A stretch of 64,000 nt of DNA from Novosphingobium kunmingense (GTDB taxonomy: Bacteria > Pseudomonadota > Alphaproteobacteria > Sphingomonadales > Sphingomonadaceae). The notes beneath the pieces are model-generated. The model made no database searches, was not told the origin of the DNA, and was given only the letters and a program-made list of their open reading frames with translations. The stretch spans positions 123,031-187,030 of the forward strand of contig NZ_PHUF01000007.1 in assembly GCF_002813245.1 (NCBI RefSeq), read 5' to 3'. Numbering within the stretch: position 1 is the stretch's first letter; each line of letters starts with the position of its first letter. Position numbers and translations under genes: made by a program. This document shows positions 1 to 10,727 of the stretch, in pieces.

Positions 1-2362
1 GAGCCGGCTCGACAGCTCCGTTTCCGTAACCAGCGTCGATGCTGAACTGGTCGACGCGTTCAAGCCGAGCTCCGAAGCCGAAGTGTTCCGCATGATTCCC
101 GGCATCCAGGTGCCCGGTACGTCCGGTCCGGGCGGCAACTCGAACATCGCGGTGCGCGGCCTCCCCGTCGCAACCGGGGGCTCGCCGTTCGTCCAGATCC
201 AGGAGGACGGGCTGCCGGTCGTGCTGTTCGGCGATATCCAGTTCGGCAACAACGACTACTGGACGCGCTTCGACGCCAGCGTCGAGCGGGTTGAATCGGT
301 TCGCGGCGGCGGCTCGACGACCTTCGCCTCGCAGGCTCCGGGTGCCGTCATCAACTACATCAGCCATACCGGAAAGAAGGAAGGGGGCTTTGTCTCGCTT
401 TCCAAGGGCGTGAACTACGATGAAACGAAGGTCGATTTCCGCTACGGCGGTCCGATCAACGACACGTTGCGCTTCCACCTCGGCGGTCAGTTCAAGACCG
501 GTCGCGGTCCCCTTGGCGCCGATTTCAACGTCTCCGATTCGATCCAGGTCAAGGGCAACGTGACCCAGGACATCGCCGACGGCAATGGCTACTTCCGCCT
601 GCTGTTCAAGGTCGCCGACACGCAGGAGCCGAACTACACCGGAGCACCGGCGCTCGCGACCCTTAGCGGCAACAAGATCAGCAATGTCCAGCCCTTCCCC
701 GGCTTCGATGGTCGAAACAGCTCGAACTATTCGATCTACAACCGGGACTTCCTGATCTACAATCGGACCGGGCAGCTTGAGCGCGTCGAGATGAGCGGGA
801 TCAGCACCAAGCAGACCCAGCTCGGCGGCCAGCTTCATTACGAGTTCGACGGCGGCGTCACGGTCGACAACAATTTCCGCTGGTCGAAGCTCAGCGGCAG
901 CTTCGCATCCCCCTTCCTCAACGTGCGTCGCGCAGCCGGAATCGTCGGTTCGACCGTCAACGGCCAGGTGGTCGGCTCCATCCGCTATGCCAGCGGGCCC
1001 AACGCGGGCCAGGTTTTCACCGGGACCTATGTCGACGACAACGTCAACGTGCGCACCAATATCCGCGACCTTGGCAGCCTTGCCAACGACCTGACGATCG
1101 CCGGCAAGTTCGCACTGGGTGCGTTCGACCTGACGGCGCGTGGCGGCTTCTTCTACATGAACCAGGACATCGCGATGGATTGGCACGTGAACAAGTCCTT
1201 GCGCGAGGTCAGCGGCAACAATCCCTCGCAACTCGACCTGTACAACACCGCTGGCGCGCGGATGACGGTCGAAGGCATCTCGGGCTACAACAACAACTGG
1301 GGCAACTGCTGCGCCCGCGACTATGACCTGTCCTACACCAACACCGCGCCTTACGCGGCGCTCGAACTGGATTCGGACGATTTCGCGATTGACGGTTCGG
1401 TCCGCTTCGAGAACATCAAGGCATCGGGTGGCGGCCGTACCGGCGGGGCGGAATTCAACGTCAACTCGAACGGCGTGCTGATCCCGACCATGACGGCGAA
1501 CGGCGCAAGCGAAGTGCTCGATTACAGCCGCAACTACGTCAGCTGGACGGCTGGCGCGCTGTGGAAGGCCAATTCGAATACGAGCCTCTTCGTCCGAGCA
1601 TCGCGCGGCGGGCGCTTTAACGGGGACCGTCAGACCTTCGGCGGAAAGATCGCCAGCAACGGCGCGCTCTGCACCGGGGCGATGGCGGCGGCCGGCACGA
1701 TGGGCTGTTCGGCCGATGGGGTCACGCCGTCGGTCGACTTCGTCAAGCAGTACGAGCTTGGCCTGAAGAACCGCGGCGATCTTGCTGGCGGGCGCTACAC
1801 CGTCGAAATCACCGCTCTGAAGGGCAACTTCAAGCAATCGACCTTCGAACTTTCGGCAACCCGCTGCCCCGGCGGATCGGGTGGCTGCGTGATCGACGCG
1901 CGGTACAAGTCGTATGGCGCCGAATTCTACGGCACCTACAACAATGGCGGATTTACGCTGGTCGGCAACGCCACCTGGACCAAGGCGACCCGTTCGGGCG
2001 TCGGCTCCGGCGGTACTCCGACGCCGTTCACCCGCGCGCCCTACATGCCTGATCTGGTCTACACGGTGCAGGCCAATTACGACATTCTCGATGCCGCGAC
2101 ACTGGGTCTCAATGTCACCGGCCAGACGAGCATCATCGACGATGCCGGCCGGCAATACCCCGGCGGCGCAGTGGTCGGCGTGAACCTGCGCGTCATGCCG
2201 CTGAGCAACATCGAACTGGGCATCCAAGGCTACAACGTGTTCAACCGCTACGACCTGCGCGGAAGCGGAAACATCGCGGACGGATCGACCAGTCCGATCG
2301 TGTTGGGCACTGGCCCGGCGCTTGGTCGCACGTGGACCGCATCGGTCAAGTACAGCTTCTGA
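1..2362 (+). CDS. TonB-dependent receptor, 5' end outside window
   Basis: The reading frame is open from the first bases of the window, so the signal peptide, TonB box and start of the plug are missing. The visible N-terminus is plug domain: an 'F-R-M-I-P-G-I-Q-V' stretch, then N-I-A-V-R-G and an 'R-V-E-S-V-R-G' segment, all typical of plugs. A long beta-barrel region follows and ends in an aromatic residue (S-V-K-Y-S-F), the usual outer-membrane C-terminal signature. It is an outer-membrane, energy-coupled importer. The substrate cannot be read from sequence, but the next two genes on the same strand (TPR/oxygenase and flavin halogenase) are recurrent companions of such receptors in Sphingomonadales and Caulobacterales. 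A strong hairpin follows the stop, so the downstream pair may have reduced read-through or its own promoter. Confidence 0.93.
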   Translation, partial: SRLDSSVSVTSVDAELVDAFKPSSEAEVFRMIPGIQVPGTSGPGGNSNIAVRGLPVATGGSPFVQIQEDGLPVVLFGDIQFGNNDYWTRFDASVERVESVRGGGSTTFASQAPGAVINYISHTGKKEGGFVSLSKGVNYDETKVDFRYGGPINDTLRFHLGGQFKTGRGPLGADFNVSDSIQVKGNVTQDIADGNGYFRLLFKVADTQEPNYTGAPALATLSGNKISNVQPFPGFDGRNSSNYSIYNRDFLIYNRTGQLERVEMSGISTKQTQLGGQLHYEFDGGVTVDNNFRWSKLSGSFASPFLNVRRAAGIVGSTVNGQVVGSIRYASGPNAGQVFTGTYVDDNVNVRTNIRDLGSLANDLTIAGKFALGAFDLTARGGFFYMNQDIAMDWHVNKSLREVSGNNPSQLDLYNTAGARMTVEGISGYNNNWGNCCARDYDLSYTNTAPYAALELDSDDFAIDGSVRFENIKASGGGRTGGAEFNVNSNGVLIPTMTANGASEVLDYSRNYVSWTAGALWKANSNTSLFVRASRGGRFNGDRQTFGGKIASNGALCTGAMAAAGTMGCSADGVTPSVDFVKQYELGLKNRGDLAGGRYTVEITALKGNFKQSTFELSATRCPGGSGGCVIDARYKSYGAEFYGTYNNGGFTLVGNATWTKATRSGVGSGGTPTPFTRAPYMPDLVYTVQANYDILDAATLGLNVTGQTSIIDDAGRQYPGGAVVGVNLRVMPLSNIELGIQGYNVFNRYDLRGSGNIADGSTSPIVLGTGPALGRTWTASVKYSF

Positions 2363-2401
2363 TCGGGTCGCAATGCTCCGTCGAAGGGCATGCGCAAGGA
2401 A

Positions 2402-2428
2402 GGAGAGGCAGCCGTTGGCTGCCTCTCC
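2402..2428 (+). terminator. Hairpin after TonB receptor
   Basis: A perfect 12-bp inverted repeat (GGAGAGGCAGCC / GGCTGCCTCTCC, 3-nt loop) lies 40 bp after the receptor stop. No T-tract follows, so it may be an attenuator or mRNA-stabilising hairpin rather than a full intrinsic terminator. Confidence 0.55.
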
Positions 2429-2467
2429 GCACTTGTCCGGAAGGGAGCGTAACGACTAGAATCAGAT

Positions 2468-3859
2468 ATGTCCGCGAGCCGTTCCCTCGATGGTGCCAGC
2501 CTCCGCGCGAGCGCTTTCGCTCTGCGCGAGGGCCAGGACTACGTCGCGGCAGAGAGACTGTTTGCCGCTGGGTCCGCTGCCTTGCCCAACGACGCCGCGC
2601 TGGCCTTCGGCTTGGCGCAGACCCGGTACGAACTGGGCCATGACGCCGCGGATCTGTTTGCGCGGGCCGAAAGCCTCGTGCCGAACCACCCCGACATCGT
2701 GCGCAACCACGCGCTGGCGCTGATCTCGGAAGGCCGCCAGGCCGAAGCAAGGGACCTGCTGGAATCCCGGCTGGCCCGCCATCCCGACTGGCTCGACGGT
2801 CACAAGGCGCTTGCCACGTTGAACTGGACCAGCGGTGACAAGACCGGCTTCACCGACCATCTGGCCGCAGCGTGCCGCGCCATGCCGCACGCGCAACCGC
2901 TGTGGATGGCCTGGTTCGGCAATCTTGCCCAGGCCCGTGCCTGGCTGGCCGCCGAACAGGTGCTGGACGAGGCCGAGCGGCACCTTGGTGCCTTGCCAGC
3001 AATCGAAGTCTCTCGGTTGTTCGTAGCAGTGGAAAGCGAAGCCGCCGATGCCCAGGCGCGAATTGATTCAACGGCGCAGTACCGCGGCGACATTGCCAGC
3101 CTGTGCCGCATCCGCCACGCCCTGCGCCGCGGCGAGCCACACCGTGCCGAGGCCGAAGCGCTGCCGCTGACCAGCGGTGCGTCGGCAGCGCTCTACTGGC
3201 CGTACCTGTCGCTGGCCTGGCGGTTGCTGAACGATCCCCGTGCGCAGTGGCTTGACCGGCCGGACGAACTGATCCGCACGTTCGACTGCGGGTGGAGCAC
3301 CGAAGAACTCGAGAATCTCGCCCGGACCTTGCGCGCATTGCACACGGCGCAGGAACCCTACATCGAGCAATCAGTACGCGGCGGAACCCAGACCGATCGA
3401 TCTGTACTGCTGCGACACGAACCGGCGCTCCAGGATATCAAGGCACGGCTGCTCGACCTGATGCGCGATTATATCGGCAGCCTTCCGCCACACGATCCCG
3501 GCCACCCCTTGCTGAGCGCGCCTCGAGCTGGACGCCTGCCGATCACGGGAAGCTGGTCGGTGCGCCTCGCCAGCCAGGGCTACAACGTCCCGCACACCCA
3601 TGCGATGGGCTGGTTGTCGACCGCCTTCTACGTTGCCCTGCCCGATCCCGAAAGGATGGGGCAACCGCCGGCAGGCCATATCGCGTTCGGCGCTCCCCCT
3701 GTCGAATTGGGCCTTGACCTGGAACCCTATCGAACGATCGCCCCGCTGGCTGGACGGCTTGCCGTCTTTCCCTCCACCATGTGGCATGGAACGGTGCCAT
3801 TCGACGAGGGCGAGCGCCTTGTCATTGCATTCGATATCGGAAAGCCCACAAAACCATGA
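2468..3859 (+). CDS. TPR-containing 2OG-Fe(II) oxygenase-like protein
   Basis: 463 residues. The first two thirds are helical with TPR-like repeats (for example the '[15 protein letters not shown]' type unit). The last 130 residues resemble the putative 2OG-Fe(II) oxygenase domain found beside flavin halogenases: a W-S-V-R-L segment, His376-Thr-His378 in N-V-P-H-T-H, and W-H440-G-T near the end, giving a candidate facial triad. An in-frame stop lies just upstream of ATG 2468, so the start is well constrained, although the Shine-Dalgarno is weak. Its TGA overlaps the ATG of the halogenase by 4 bases, so the two are translationally coupled. The substrate is unknown. Joint action with the halogenase on material imported by the upstream receptor is inference. 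Confidence 0.75.
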   Translation: MSASRSLDGASLRASAFALREGQDYVAAERLFAAGSAALPNDAALAFGLAQTRYELGHDAADLFARAESLVPNHPDIVRNHALALISEGRQAEARDLLESRLARHPDWLDGHKALATLNWTSGDKTGFTDHLAAACRAMPHAQPLWMAWFGNLAQARAWLAAEQVLDEAERHLGALPAIEVSRLFVAVESEAADAQARIDSTAQYRGDIASLCRIRHALRRGEPHRAEAEALPLTSGASAALYWPYLSLAWRLLNDPRAQWLDRPDELIRTFDCGWSTEELENLARTLRALHTAQEPYIEQSVRGGTQTDRSVLLRHEPALQDIKARLLDLMRDYIGSLPPHDPGHPLLSAPRAGRLPITGSWSVRLASQGYNVPHTHAMGWLSTAFYVALPDPERMGQPPAGHIAFGAPPVELGLDLEPYRTIAPLAGRLAVFPSTMWHGTVPFDEGERLVIAFDIGKPTKP

Positions 3860-5361
3860 CGCGAAAGGATAATTCGATCAGGTCAATCGTCATCGTGGGC
3901 GGCGGCACTGCCGGCTGGATGGCGGCGGCCGCGCTTGCCAACGCCATTCGCACCGGTTGCACGATCACTCTGGTCGAAAGCGACGAGATCGGCACTGTCG
4001 GCGTTGGCGAGGCAACAATTCCTCCGATCCGGACGTTCAACGAAGCGCTGGGCATCGACGAGAACGAGTTTGTCGCCGCGACCCAGGGCTCCTTCAAGCT
4101 GGGGATCCAGTTCGTCAATTGGGGCAAGCTCGATCACAGCTACTTCCACCCCTTCGGCACCTATGGCCGCAATTTCGACTTTCTCCCGCTCCACCAGTAC
4201 TGGCTGGCTGCCCGAGCAAGCGGCGACGCACCCGGGCTGGACGATCTGTGCATGGCCTGGGCGGCGGCGCAGCGCGGGAAGTTCTGCCAGCCTTCGCACG
4301 ACCAGCGCAGCGTCCTTTCCACGTTCGACTATGCCTATCATTTCGATGCCGGGCTCTATGCCCGCTACCTGCGCGGCTATGCCGAGGCGCGAGGCGTCAC
4401 GCGGCTCGAGGGCAAGGTCGGCGATGTCACGCTCGATGGTGGAAGCGGCCATGTAAGCTGTGTGACCATGCAGGACGGGCGCCGGGTAGAAGGCGACCTG
4501 TTCATCGACTGTTCGGGCTTTCGCGGGCTGTTGATCGAAGGTGCATTGAAAACGGGCTACCAGGACTGGCGGCACTGGCTGCCCTGTGACAGCGCCATGG
4601 CCGTGCCGTGCGAACGGTCCGGAGAATTCACGCCCTACACCCGCTCGATCGCACGCGATGCCGGGTGGCAATGGCGCATTCCGCTGCAGCACCGGATCGG
4701 CAATGGCCACGTCTATTGCAGCAGCTTTATCCAGGATCAAGCCGCCGCCGATGTGTTGATGGCCAACCTCGACGGAAAGGCCCTTGCGGATCCGCGCAAG
4801 CTGTCGTTCGTAACCGGGCGGCGCAACCTGTTCTGGAACCGGAATGTCGTTGCGGTCGGCTTGTCCGGGGGGTTCATGGAGCCGCTGGAATCGACGTCGA
4901 TCCATCTCATCCAGGCTGCAATTTCGAAACTCATCGCCTTCTTCCCCGACCGATCGTTTGATCCACTGGTGATCGAGGAATACAATCGCATCGCCATCAA
5001 CGAATTCGAGCGGATCCGCGATTTCATCATCCTCCATTACAAGCTGACAAGTCGCACCGACAGCGAGCTGTGGCGCTATTGCAGCGCAATGGAGGTCCCT
5101 GACACGGTGACCTGGAAGATCGAGCATTTCCGGCGCAGCGGGCGATTGATGCAGCGCGACGCCGACCTGTTCGGTCCGCCGAGCTGGCTGGCTGTCCACA
5201 TCGGCCAAGGCAACCAGCCCGAAAGTGCCGATCCCCTTCTGGCCCTGCGCGGGATCGATCACGCAGACCATCTGCGCAAGTTGGAAGGCGCACTGGCTCG
5301 CGCGGCCGAAACCATGCCGAGCCACGCCGACTACATCGCCCAGAATTGCTCCGCTTCATAA
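3856..5361 (+). CDS. Flavin-dependent tryptophan-type halogenase
   Basis: 501 residues. The ATG at 3856 overlaps the preceding stop (ATGA) and was chosen over a longer in-frame extension. Key features are an N-terminal FAD-binding G-G-G-T-A-G (residues 15-20), the catalytic lysine of flavin halogenases (Lys81 in G-S-F-K-L-G, matching Lys79 of PrnA) and the diagnostic W-x-W-x-I-P motif (W271-P276), which suppresses monooxygenase activity. Members use FADH2, O2 and halide to make hypohalous acid that passes to the lysine. A separate flavin reductase is needed and none is seen in the window. In this genomic setting (TonB receptor plus TPR/2OG protein) the natural substrate is not tryptophan biosynthetically and remains unknown. 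Confidence 0.9.
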   Translation: MTRKDNSIRSIVIVGGGTAGWMAAAALANAIRTGCTITLVESDEIGTVGVGEATIPPIRTFNEALGIDENEFVAATQGSFKLGIQFVNWGKLDHSYFHPFGTYGRNFDFLPLHQYWLAARASGDAPGLDDLCMAWAAAQRGKFCQPSHDQRSVLSTFDYAYHFDAGLYARYLRGYAEARGVTRLEGKVGDVTLDGGSGHVSCVTMQDGRRVEGDLFIDCSGFRGLLIEGALKTGYQDWRHWLPCDSAMAVPCERSGEFTPYTRSIARDAGWQWRIPLQHRIGNGHVYCSSFIQDQAAADVLMANLDGKALADPRKLSFVTGRRNLFWNRNVVAVGLSGGFMEPLESTSIHLIQAAISKLIAFFPDRSFDPLVIEEYNRIAINEFERIRDFIILHYKLTSRTDSELWRYCSAMEVPDTVTWKIEHFRRSGRLMQRDADLFGPPSWLAVHIGQGNQPESADPLLALRGIDHADHLRKLEGALARAAETMPSHADYIAQNCSAS

Positions 5362-5464
5362 CGGACCCTGCCGGTTTCACTGTCCCAGCTTGCGTATCGA
5401 GGCATCAAACAGTCCCCTGCGCCTGGCTGAGCCGCTTCCAGGTGAAAAGTTTCCGGCGAAACCG

Positions 5465-7390
<1,926 letters not shown>

Positions 7391-7398
<8 letters not shown>

Positions 7399-8062
7399 AT
7401 TTGAGGCCTTCCTTTTCGAGACGTTCGCGCATCTTGTACATGTCGAGCCCGAGTACGCCGGACGCGAGCTTTTCGCGCTTTTGGCCTTCGTTCGCCTCGC
7501 GCGCCTGTGCTGCGGCAAGGACTTCGGCTGCCCTGGCGCGCGGCACCACGCAAACACCGTCGTCGTCGGCCACGATTACGTCCCCGGGGTTGACCAGGGC
7601 ATTGGCGCAGACGACCGGGACATTGACCGATCCCAGCGTGTTCTTGACGGTACCTTGCGCGCAGATCGCCTTCGACCAGACCGGAAACTGCATCTCAGTC
7701 AGGTCGCGCACGTCCCGCACGCCTGCATCGATGATCAGGCCGCGGCATCCCCGCGCCTGCGCCGAGGTTGCCAGCAGATCGCCGAAGTATCCGTCCTCGC
7801 ACGGAGAAGTCGGTGCAAGGAGCAGCACATCACCCGCCTTGAGCTGTTCGATCGCGACATGAACCATCCAGTTGTCCCCGGGAGGCGCGCTGATCGTCAC
7901 CGCGCTGCCGGAAATGCGCGCGCCGGAGTAAATCGGGCGCATGTAACTGGCGAGCAGGCCGGTGCGCCCCTGGGCTTCGTGGACCGTCGCCACGCCGCAG
8001 CGTGCGAGACCGTCGACCACCTCGGGCGCGGCACGCTCGATTTTCTGCACCACAACACCCAT
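7391..8062 (-). CDS. ligK: 4-carboxy-4-hydroxy-2-oxoadipate aldolase LigK
   Basis: 223 residues from ATG 8062, preceded by a good AGGAGAG ribosome site. RraA/HMG-CHA aldolase family with the metal and phosphate region [11 protein letters not shown] and I-I-D-A-G-V-R-D, and late V-V-A-D-D-D-G-V-x-V-V-P. It cleaves 4-carboxy-4-hydroxy-2-oxoadipate to pyruvate and oxaloacetate, the final step of the pathway. It is the first gene of the ligK-ligU-ligI operon and is divergent from the LysR regulator across a 105-bp promoter region, the classic layout for LysR control. Confidence 0.93.
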
Positions 8063-8144
8063 CGCCCGCTCTCCTGTCAGCAATTCGAAGATTGGTGATG
8101 CCCGAGGCGCCGTGGATAGGGAAAGAGAATGTGTGACCCGGCAA

Positions 8145-8158
8145 TTAGTTTTCGCTAA
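8145..8158. promoter_or_regulatory. Candidate LysR site between ligK and lysR
   Basis: TTAG-N6-CTAA inverted repeat that also fits a T-N11-A LysR box (T8146, A8158). It lies in the divergent ligK/lysR promoter just upstream of the regulator start. The 7-mer CAATTAG at its left edge (8142-8148) recurs in the divergent promoter of the ligJABC operon (10655-10661). Confidence 0.4.
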
Positions 8159-8167
8159 GATTGGTTG

Positions 8168-9319
8168 ATGCAAGTCTGGGACCTAAACCTCCGTCACTTG
8201 AGCGCAACCGCGCAGATCGCGCGACTAGGCACCATCAATGCGGCGGCGCAGGCTGTCGCTCTGACCCAGCCCGCCATAACGCAGGCCTTAGCACGGCTGG
8301 AGCGGGAGATCGGCTTGCCGCTGTTCGAACGGCGCTTCGACGGCATGACGGCGACCCGGGCCGCCGATGCCCTGATCCCACGTATCGAAGCGGCGATGGG
8401 CCATATTGCCAGCCCGCATGTCACGATGGCCCGGTTGCGTGCCTTGCTCGCCCTCGCCGACGCGGGAAGCTACGCCGGGGCAAGCGCGCTCACCGGTCTT
8501 TCCCTGCCTTCGCTGCACCGGGCCGTGAACGATCTTTCCCTGGCGATGCGCAGAACACTGGTGCAACGCCGCGGCAAGGGCGTGGCGCTTACCGATGCCG
8601 GCGCATCGCTGGCCCGGTCGTTCCGGCTGGCGCGGGTCGAACTGGAAACCGGACTCGCCGAGCTTGAAGCGCTCAAGGGCCGCGAGACGCGCCGCATCGC
8701 GATCGGCGCCATGCCGTTGTCGCGGGCGCGCATATTGCCCGCGGCGGTCACGCGCTTCCTGCGCCGTTTCCCGCAAGTGCGGATCGCGATTGCCGAAGGA
8801 TCGCGCGCCGAACTGGTCGAGCCGCTGCGCAATGGCGCGCTCGACCTCATGGTCGGCGCCCTGCGCGAGCCGCTGCTCGAAGCCGATCTGGTGCAGAAAC
8901 CGCTGTTCACCGATCTGCCGGCTGTCATCGGCCGCAAGGGCCACCCCCTCGCCGCCGGTCCGGCGGGCGTGTCAGACCTTGCGGCATATCCGTGGACTGT
9001 GCCCAGCAAGGGAGCGCCGCTGCGCGACAGCTTCGACCGCTTTTTCGCGGTCGCCGGTGTCGAACCGCCCAGCGTGCCGATCGAGTCCGGATCGGTCATG
9101 ATGATCCGCCAGATCCTGGTCGACAGCGATTTCCTGACGATGCTGTCGCCTGACCAGCTCGCGGTCGAACTGGAAGCGGGCTGGCTGACAAGGATCGCCG
9201 ACCTTCCTCCCGAGCTTGGCCGCACCATAGGGGTGACGACGCGTGCATCGTGGCGACTTACCGAGGTCCAGCGTGAGTTCATGGCCGATCTCGACGCTGT
9301 CGCGGCCGAAATGGGCTGA
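8168..9319 (+). CDS. LysR-family regulator with two tandem winged-HTH domains
   Basis: 383 residues, about 80 longer than a normal LysR protein. Residues 7-66 form a canonical LysR N-terminal domain (L-R-H-L-S-A-T-A-Q ... [13 protein letters not shown] ... L-F-E-R-R). Residues 87-148 repeat the pattern ([13 protein letters not shown] ... S-L-P-S-L-H-R-A-V ... [15 protein letters not shown]), including the closing wing. From about 175 a LysR substrate-binding domain follows. The ATG at 8168 was chosen; a TTG directly before it is less likely. It sits between the two divergent lig operons, so it is probably the protocatechuate-pathway regulator, with a pathway intermediate as effector (inference). 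Confidence 0.88.
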   Translation: MQVWDLNLRHLSATAQIARLGTINAAAQAVALTQPAITQALARLEREIGLPLFERRFDGMTATRAADALIPRIEAAMGHIASPHVTMARLRALLALADAGSYAGASALTGLSLPSLHRAVNDLSLAMRRTLVQRRGKGVALTDAGASLARSFRLARVELETGLAELEALKGRETRRIAIGAMPLSRARILPAAVTRFLRRFPQVRIAIAEGSRAELVEPLRNGALDLMVGALREPLLEADLVQKPLFTDLPAVIGRKGHPLAAGPAGVSDLAAYPWTVPSKGAPLRDSFDRFFAVAGVEPPSVPIESGSVMMIRQILVDSDFLTMLSPDQLAVELEAGWLTRIADLPPELGRTIGVTTRASWRLTEVQREFMADLDAVAAEMG

Positions 9320-9323
9320 GCGG

Positions 9324-10163
9324 TCAGGCCGGTTCGAGCAGCATCGTTGCCCCCGCGGTGTTCGAGATCGGGATATGGTAGTTGCGGTGAATTTCCCGGG
9401 CGCTGGGCCCCAGAGCGCCACGGGCCGCGATCCAGTTGAGCACCTCGACGCCCTGGGTGCCGGCCTGGCGGACGATTTCGTGGATCGAATCGCGGGTCAG
9501 GGCGTCGGGTTCTGCAGCAAGCTTGTCCATGCAGAATGTATCGTATTCGCGGTTCATGAACCCGGCCCGTTCGCCATCGAGCTGGTGCGACAGGCCCCCG
9601 GTCCCGATGATCACGATCCGTTCGGCGCCTTGCCAGGATTGGAGCGCGCGGTGGACAGATCGGCCAAGGGCCAGGCACCGCCGGGCCGAAGGCAATGGGT
9701 GCTGGACGGTGTTGATCCCGATTGGCACGACCCGCACCGGCCACTGGTCGGCGCCCGGCCAAGCCAGTTCGAACGGGATCGACAGGGCATGGTCGACCAG
9801 CATTTCCTGGCAGGTCACGGGATCGAACTCGTCCGCGACCAGCTGCTCTATGACGTGCCAGCTGAGCGCAGGGTGGCCCTTCATCGACGTATACACCGGC
9901 AGACCCCAGCCTTCGTCGGCATTGTGGTATTCCTCGGCCGCGCCGACCGCAAAGGTGGGCATCTTGTCGAGGAAGAAATTGAGCCCGTGATCATTCGAGA
10001 ACGTCACGGCCACGTCGGGCTTCATTTCGGCGAGCCATTCGTGAACGCGCGGAAAACCGTCGAAGAACGGCTTCCAGTAGGGATCGTCCTGCGCCCCCCG
10101 GTGGATCGCTCCACCGATCGAGGGGACGTGACTGGTGAAATAGGCGCCGACGACTTCCGCCAT
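9324..10163 (-). CDS. Class III extradiol dioxygenase beta subunit, LigB paralogue
   Basis: 279 residues. It retains all class III catalytic positions: His12 (S-H-V-P), His59 (S-N-D-H-G), His193 (G-T-G-G-L-S-H-Q-L) and Glu240, so it should bind Fe(II) and cleave an aromatic vicinal diol. It is clearly diverged from the ligB in the same window (F-S-N-D-H-G versus Y-N-D-H-A; W-I-A-A-R-G-A versus W-L-I-M-R-G-A). A gallate, 3-O-methylgallate or other protocatechuate-like substrate is therefore possible. Its alpha-type partner lies 24 bp upstream in the same operon. The stop is only 4 bp from the end of the convergent LysR gene. Confidence 0.85.
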   Translation of the reverse strand: MAEVVGAYFTSHVPSIGGAIHRGAQDDPYWKPFFDGFPRVHEWLAEMKPDVAVTFSNDHGLNFFLDKMPTFAVGAAEEYHNADEGWGLPVYTSMKGHPALSWHVIEQLVADEFDPVTCQEMLVDHALSIPFELAWPGADQWPVRVVPIGINTVQHPLPSARRCLALGRSVHRALQSWQGAERIVIIGTGGLSHQLDGERAGFMNREYDTFCMDKLAAEPDALTRDSIHEIVRQAGTQGVEVLNWIAARGALGPSAREIHRNYHIPISNTAGATMLLEPA

Positions 10164-10187
10164 GGCTTGTCTCCTTCGTTCGGTTCT

Positions 10188-10550
10188 TCAGGCCTGATCG
10201 AGCAACATCTGCTTGAACGCCGCAACGCTCATTCCGGTTTGCATTGCGCCGACGTCCTGCACGTTCAGGCCGAAGATCCCGGCAAGCTTCGCAAGGTAAT
10301 AGATGTTGCCACCCGCTGCGATCATCCCCAGCACGTCGCGTTCGGCGACGGCCCGCCTCTGCCCGGGAGTCAGGCGGTACCTGGCACAGTAGCCCTCTTC
10401 ATCCGCGAGGAAGGCTTGCCGGTTCGCTGCTTCGTTGAATGAATAGCACATTGCGTTCAGCGCGTAGCCCTTCCGTGCGGCCTCGCCGTCGAACAGCGTG
10501 GTACCGGGGATCGGCTTGCCGGGCTTCCCGATCATCGCAGCAATCGTCAT
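10188..10550 (-). CDS. Extradiol dioxygenase alpha subunit, LigA paralogue
   Basis: 120 residues from ATG 10550 with an AAGGAGA ribosome site; an upstream in-frame extension runs through the promoter region and was rejected. It is a LigA-type helical small subunit: I-P-G-T-x-L-F-D-G-E-A-A-R-K-G-Y-A-L-N, matching I-P-G-T-R-I-Y-T-A-A-R-A-R-K-G-Y-H-L-N of the canonical LigA at 12.5 kb, and the conserved A-A-G-G-N-I-Y-Y-L-A-K. It caps the active site of the beta subunit encoded just downstream. It is divergent from the ligJABC operon. Confidence 0.83.
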   Translation of the reverse strand: MTIAAMIGKPGKPIPGTTLFDGEAARKGYALNAMCYSFNEAANRQAFLADEEGYCARYRLTPGQRRAVAERDVLGMIAAGGNIYYLAKLAGIFGLNVQDVGAMQTGMSVAAFKQMLLDQA

Positions 10551-10727
10551 CGCAGGTCTCCTTCGCGCAAAGGATTTCCGGCAAAGCAGCGCTGCCGCGT
10601 TGATCTCGATCAAATTGCCCGCACGGCTCGTTCCCCGGCTCTGTCTTTGAAACACAATTAGCATCATATTATATCTTTGGGCACCTTTCGATTTGTTGAT
10701 CGATGCCGAACGGGTCAGGGAGAACGC
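10551..10727. promoter_or_regulatory. Divergent promoter region, ligAB paralogues / ligJ operon
   Basis: 177-bp non-coding region between two divergent operons. It contains a conspicuously AT-rich patch (about 10651-10680) in an otherwise GC-rich context, carrying the CAATTAG 7-mer at 10655-10661 also found in the ligK/lysR promoter. It is probably bound by the LysR regulator (inference). Confidence 0.4.

Noticed and set aside
2462..2983. Long antisense frames over the TPR/2OG gene (also 3883-5325 antisense to the halogenase)
   Set aside because: Shadow frames typical of high-GC coding DNA; no family resemblance, no ribosome site, and the plus-strand genes have clear motifs.
8470..9762. 430-codon minus-strand frame over lysR and ligB paralogue
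   Set aside because: Arginine/proline-rich shadow of two real genes.
9243..10442. 399-codon plus-strand frame over the LigAB paralogues
   Set aside because: Antisense shadow; the minus-strand frames hold all catalytic residues.
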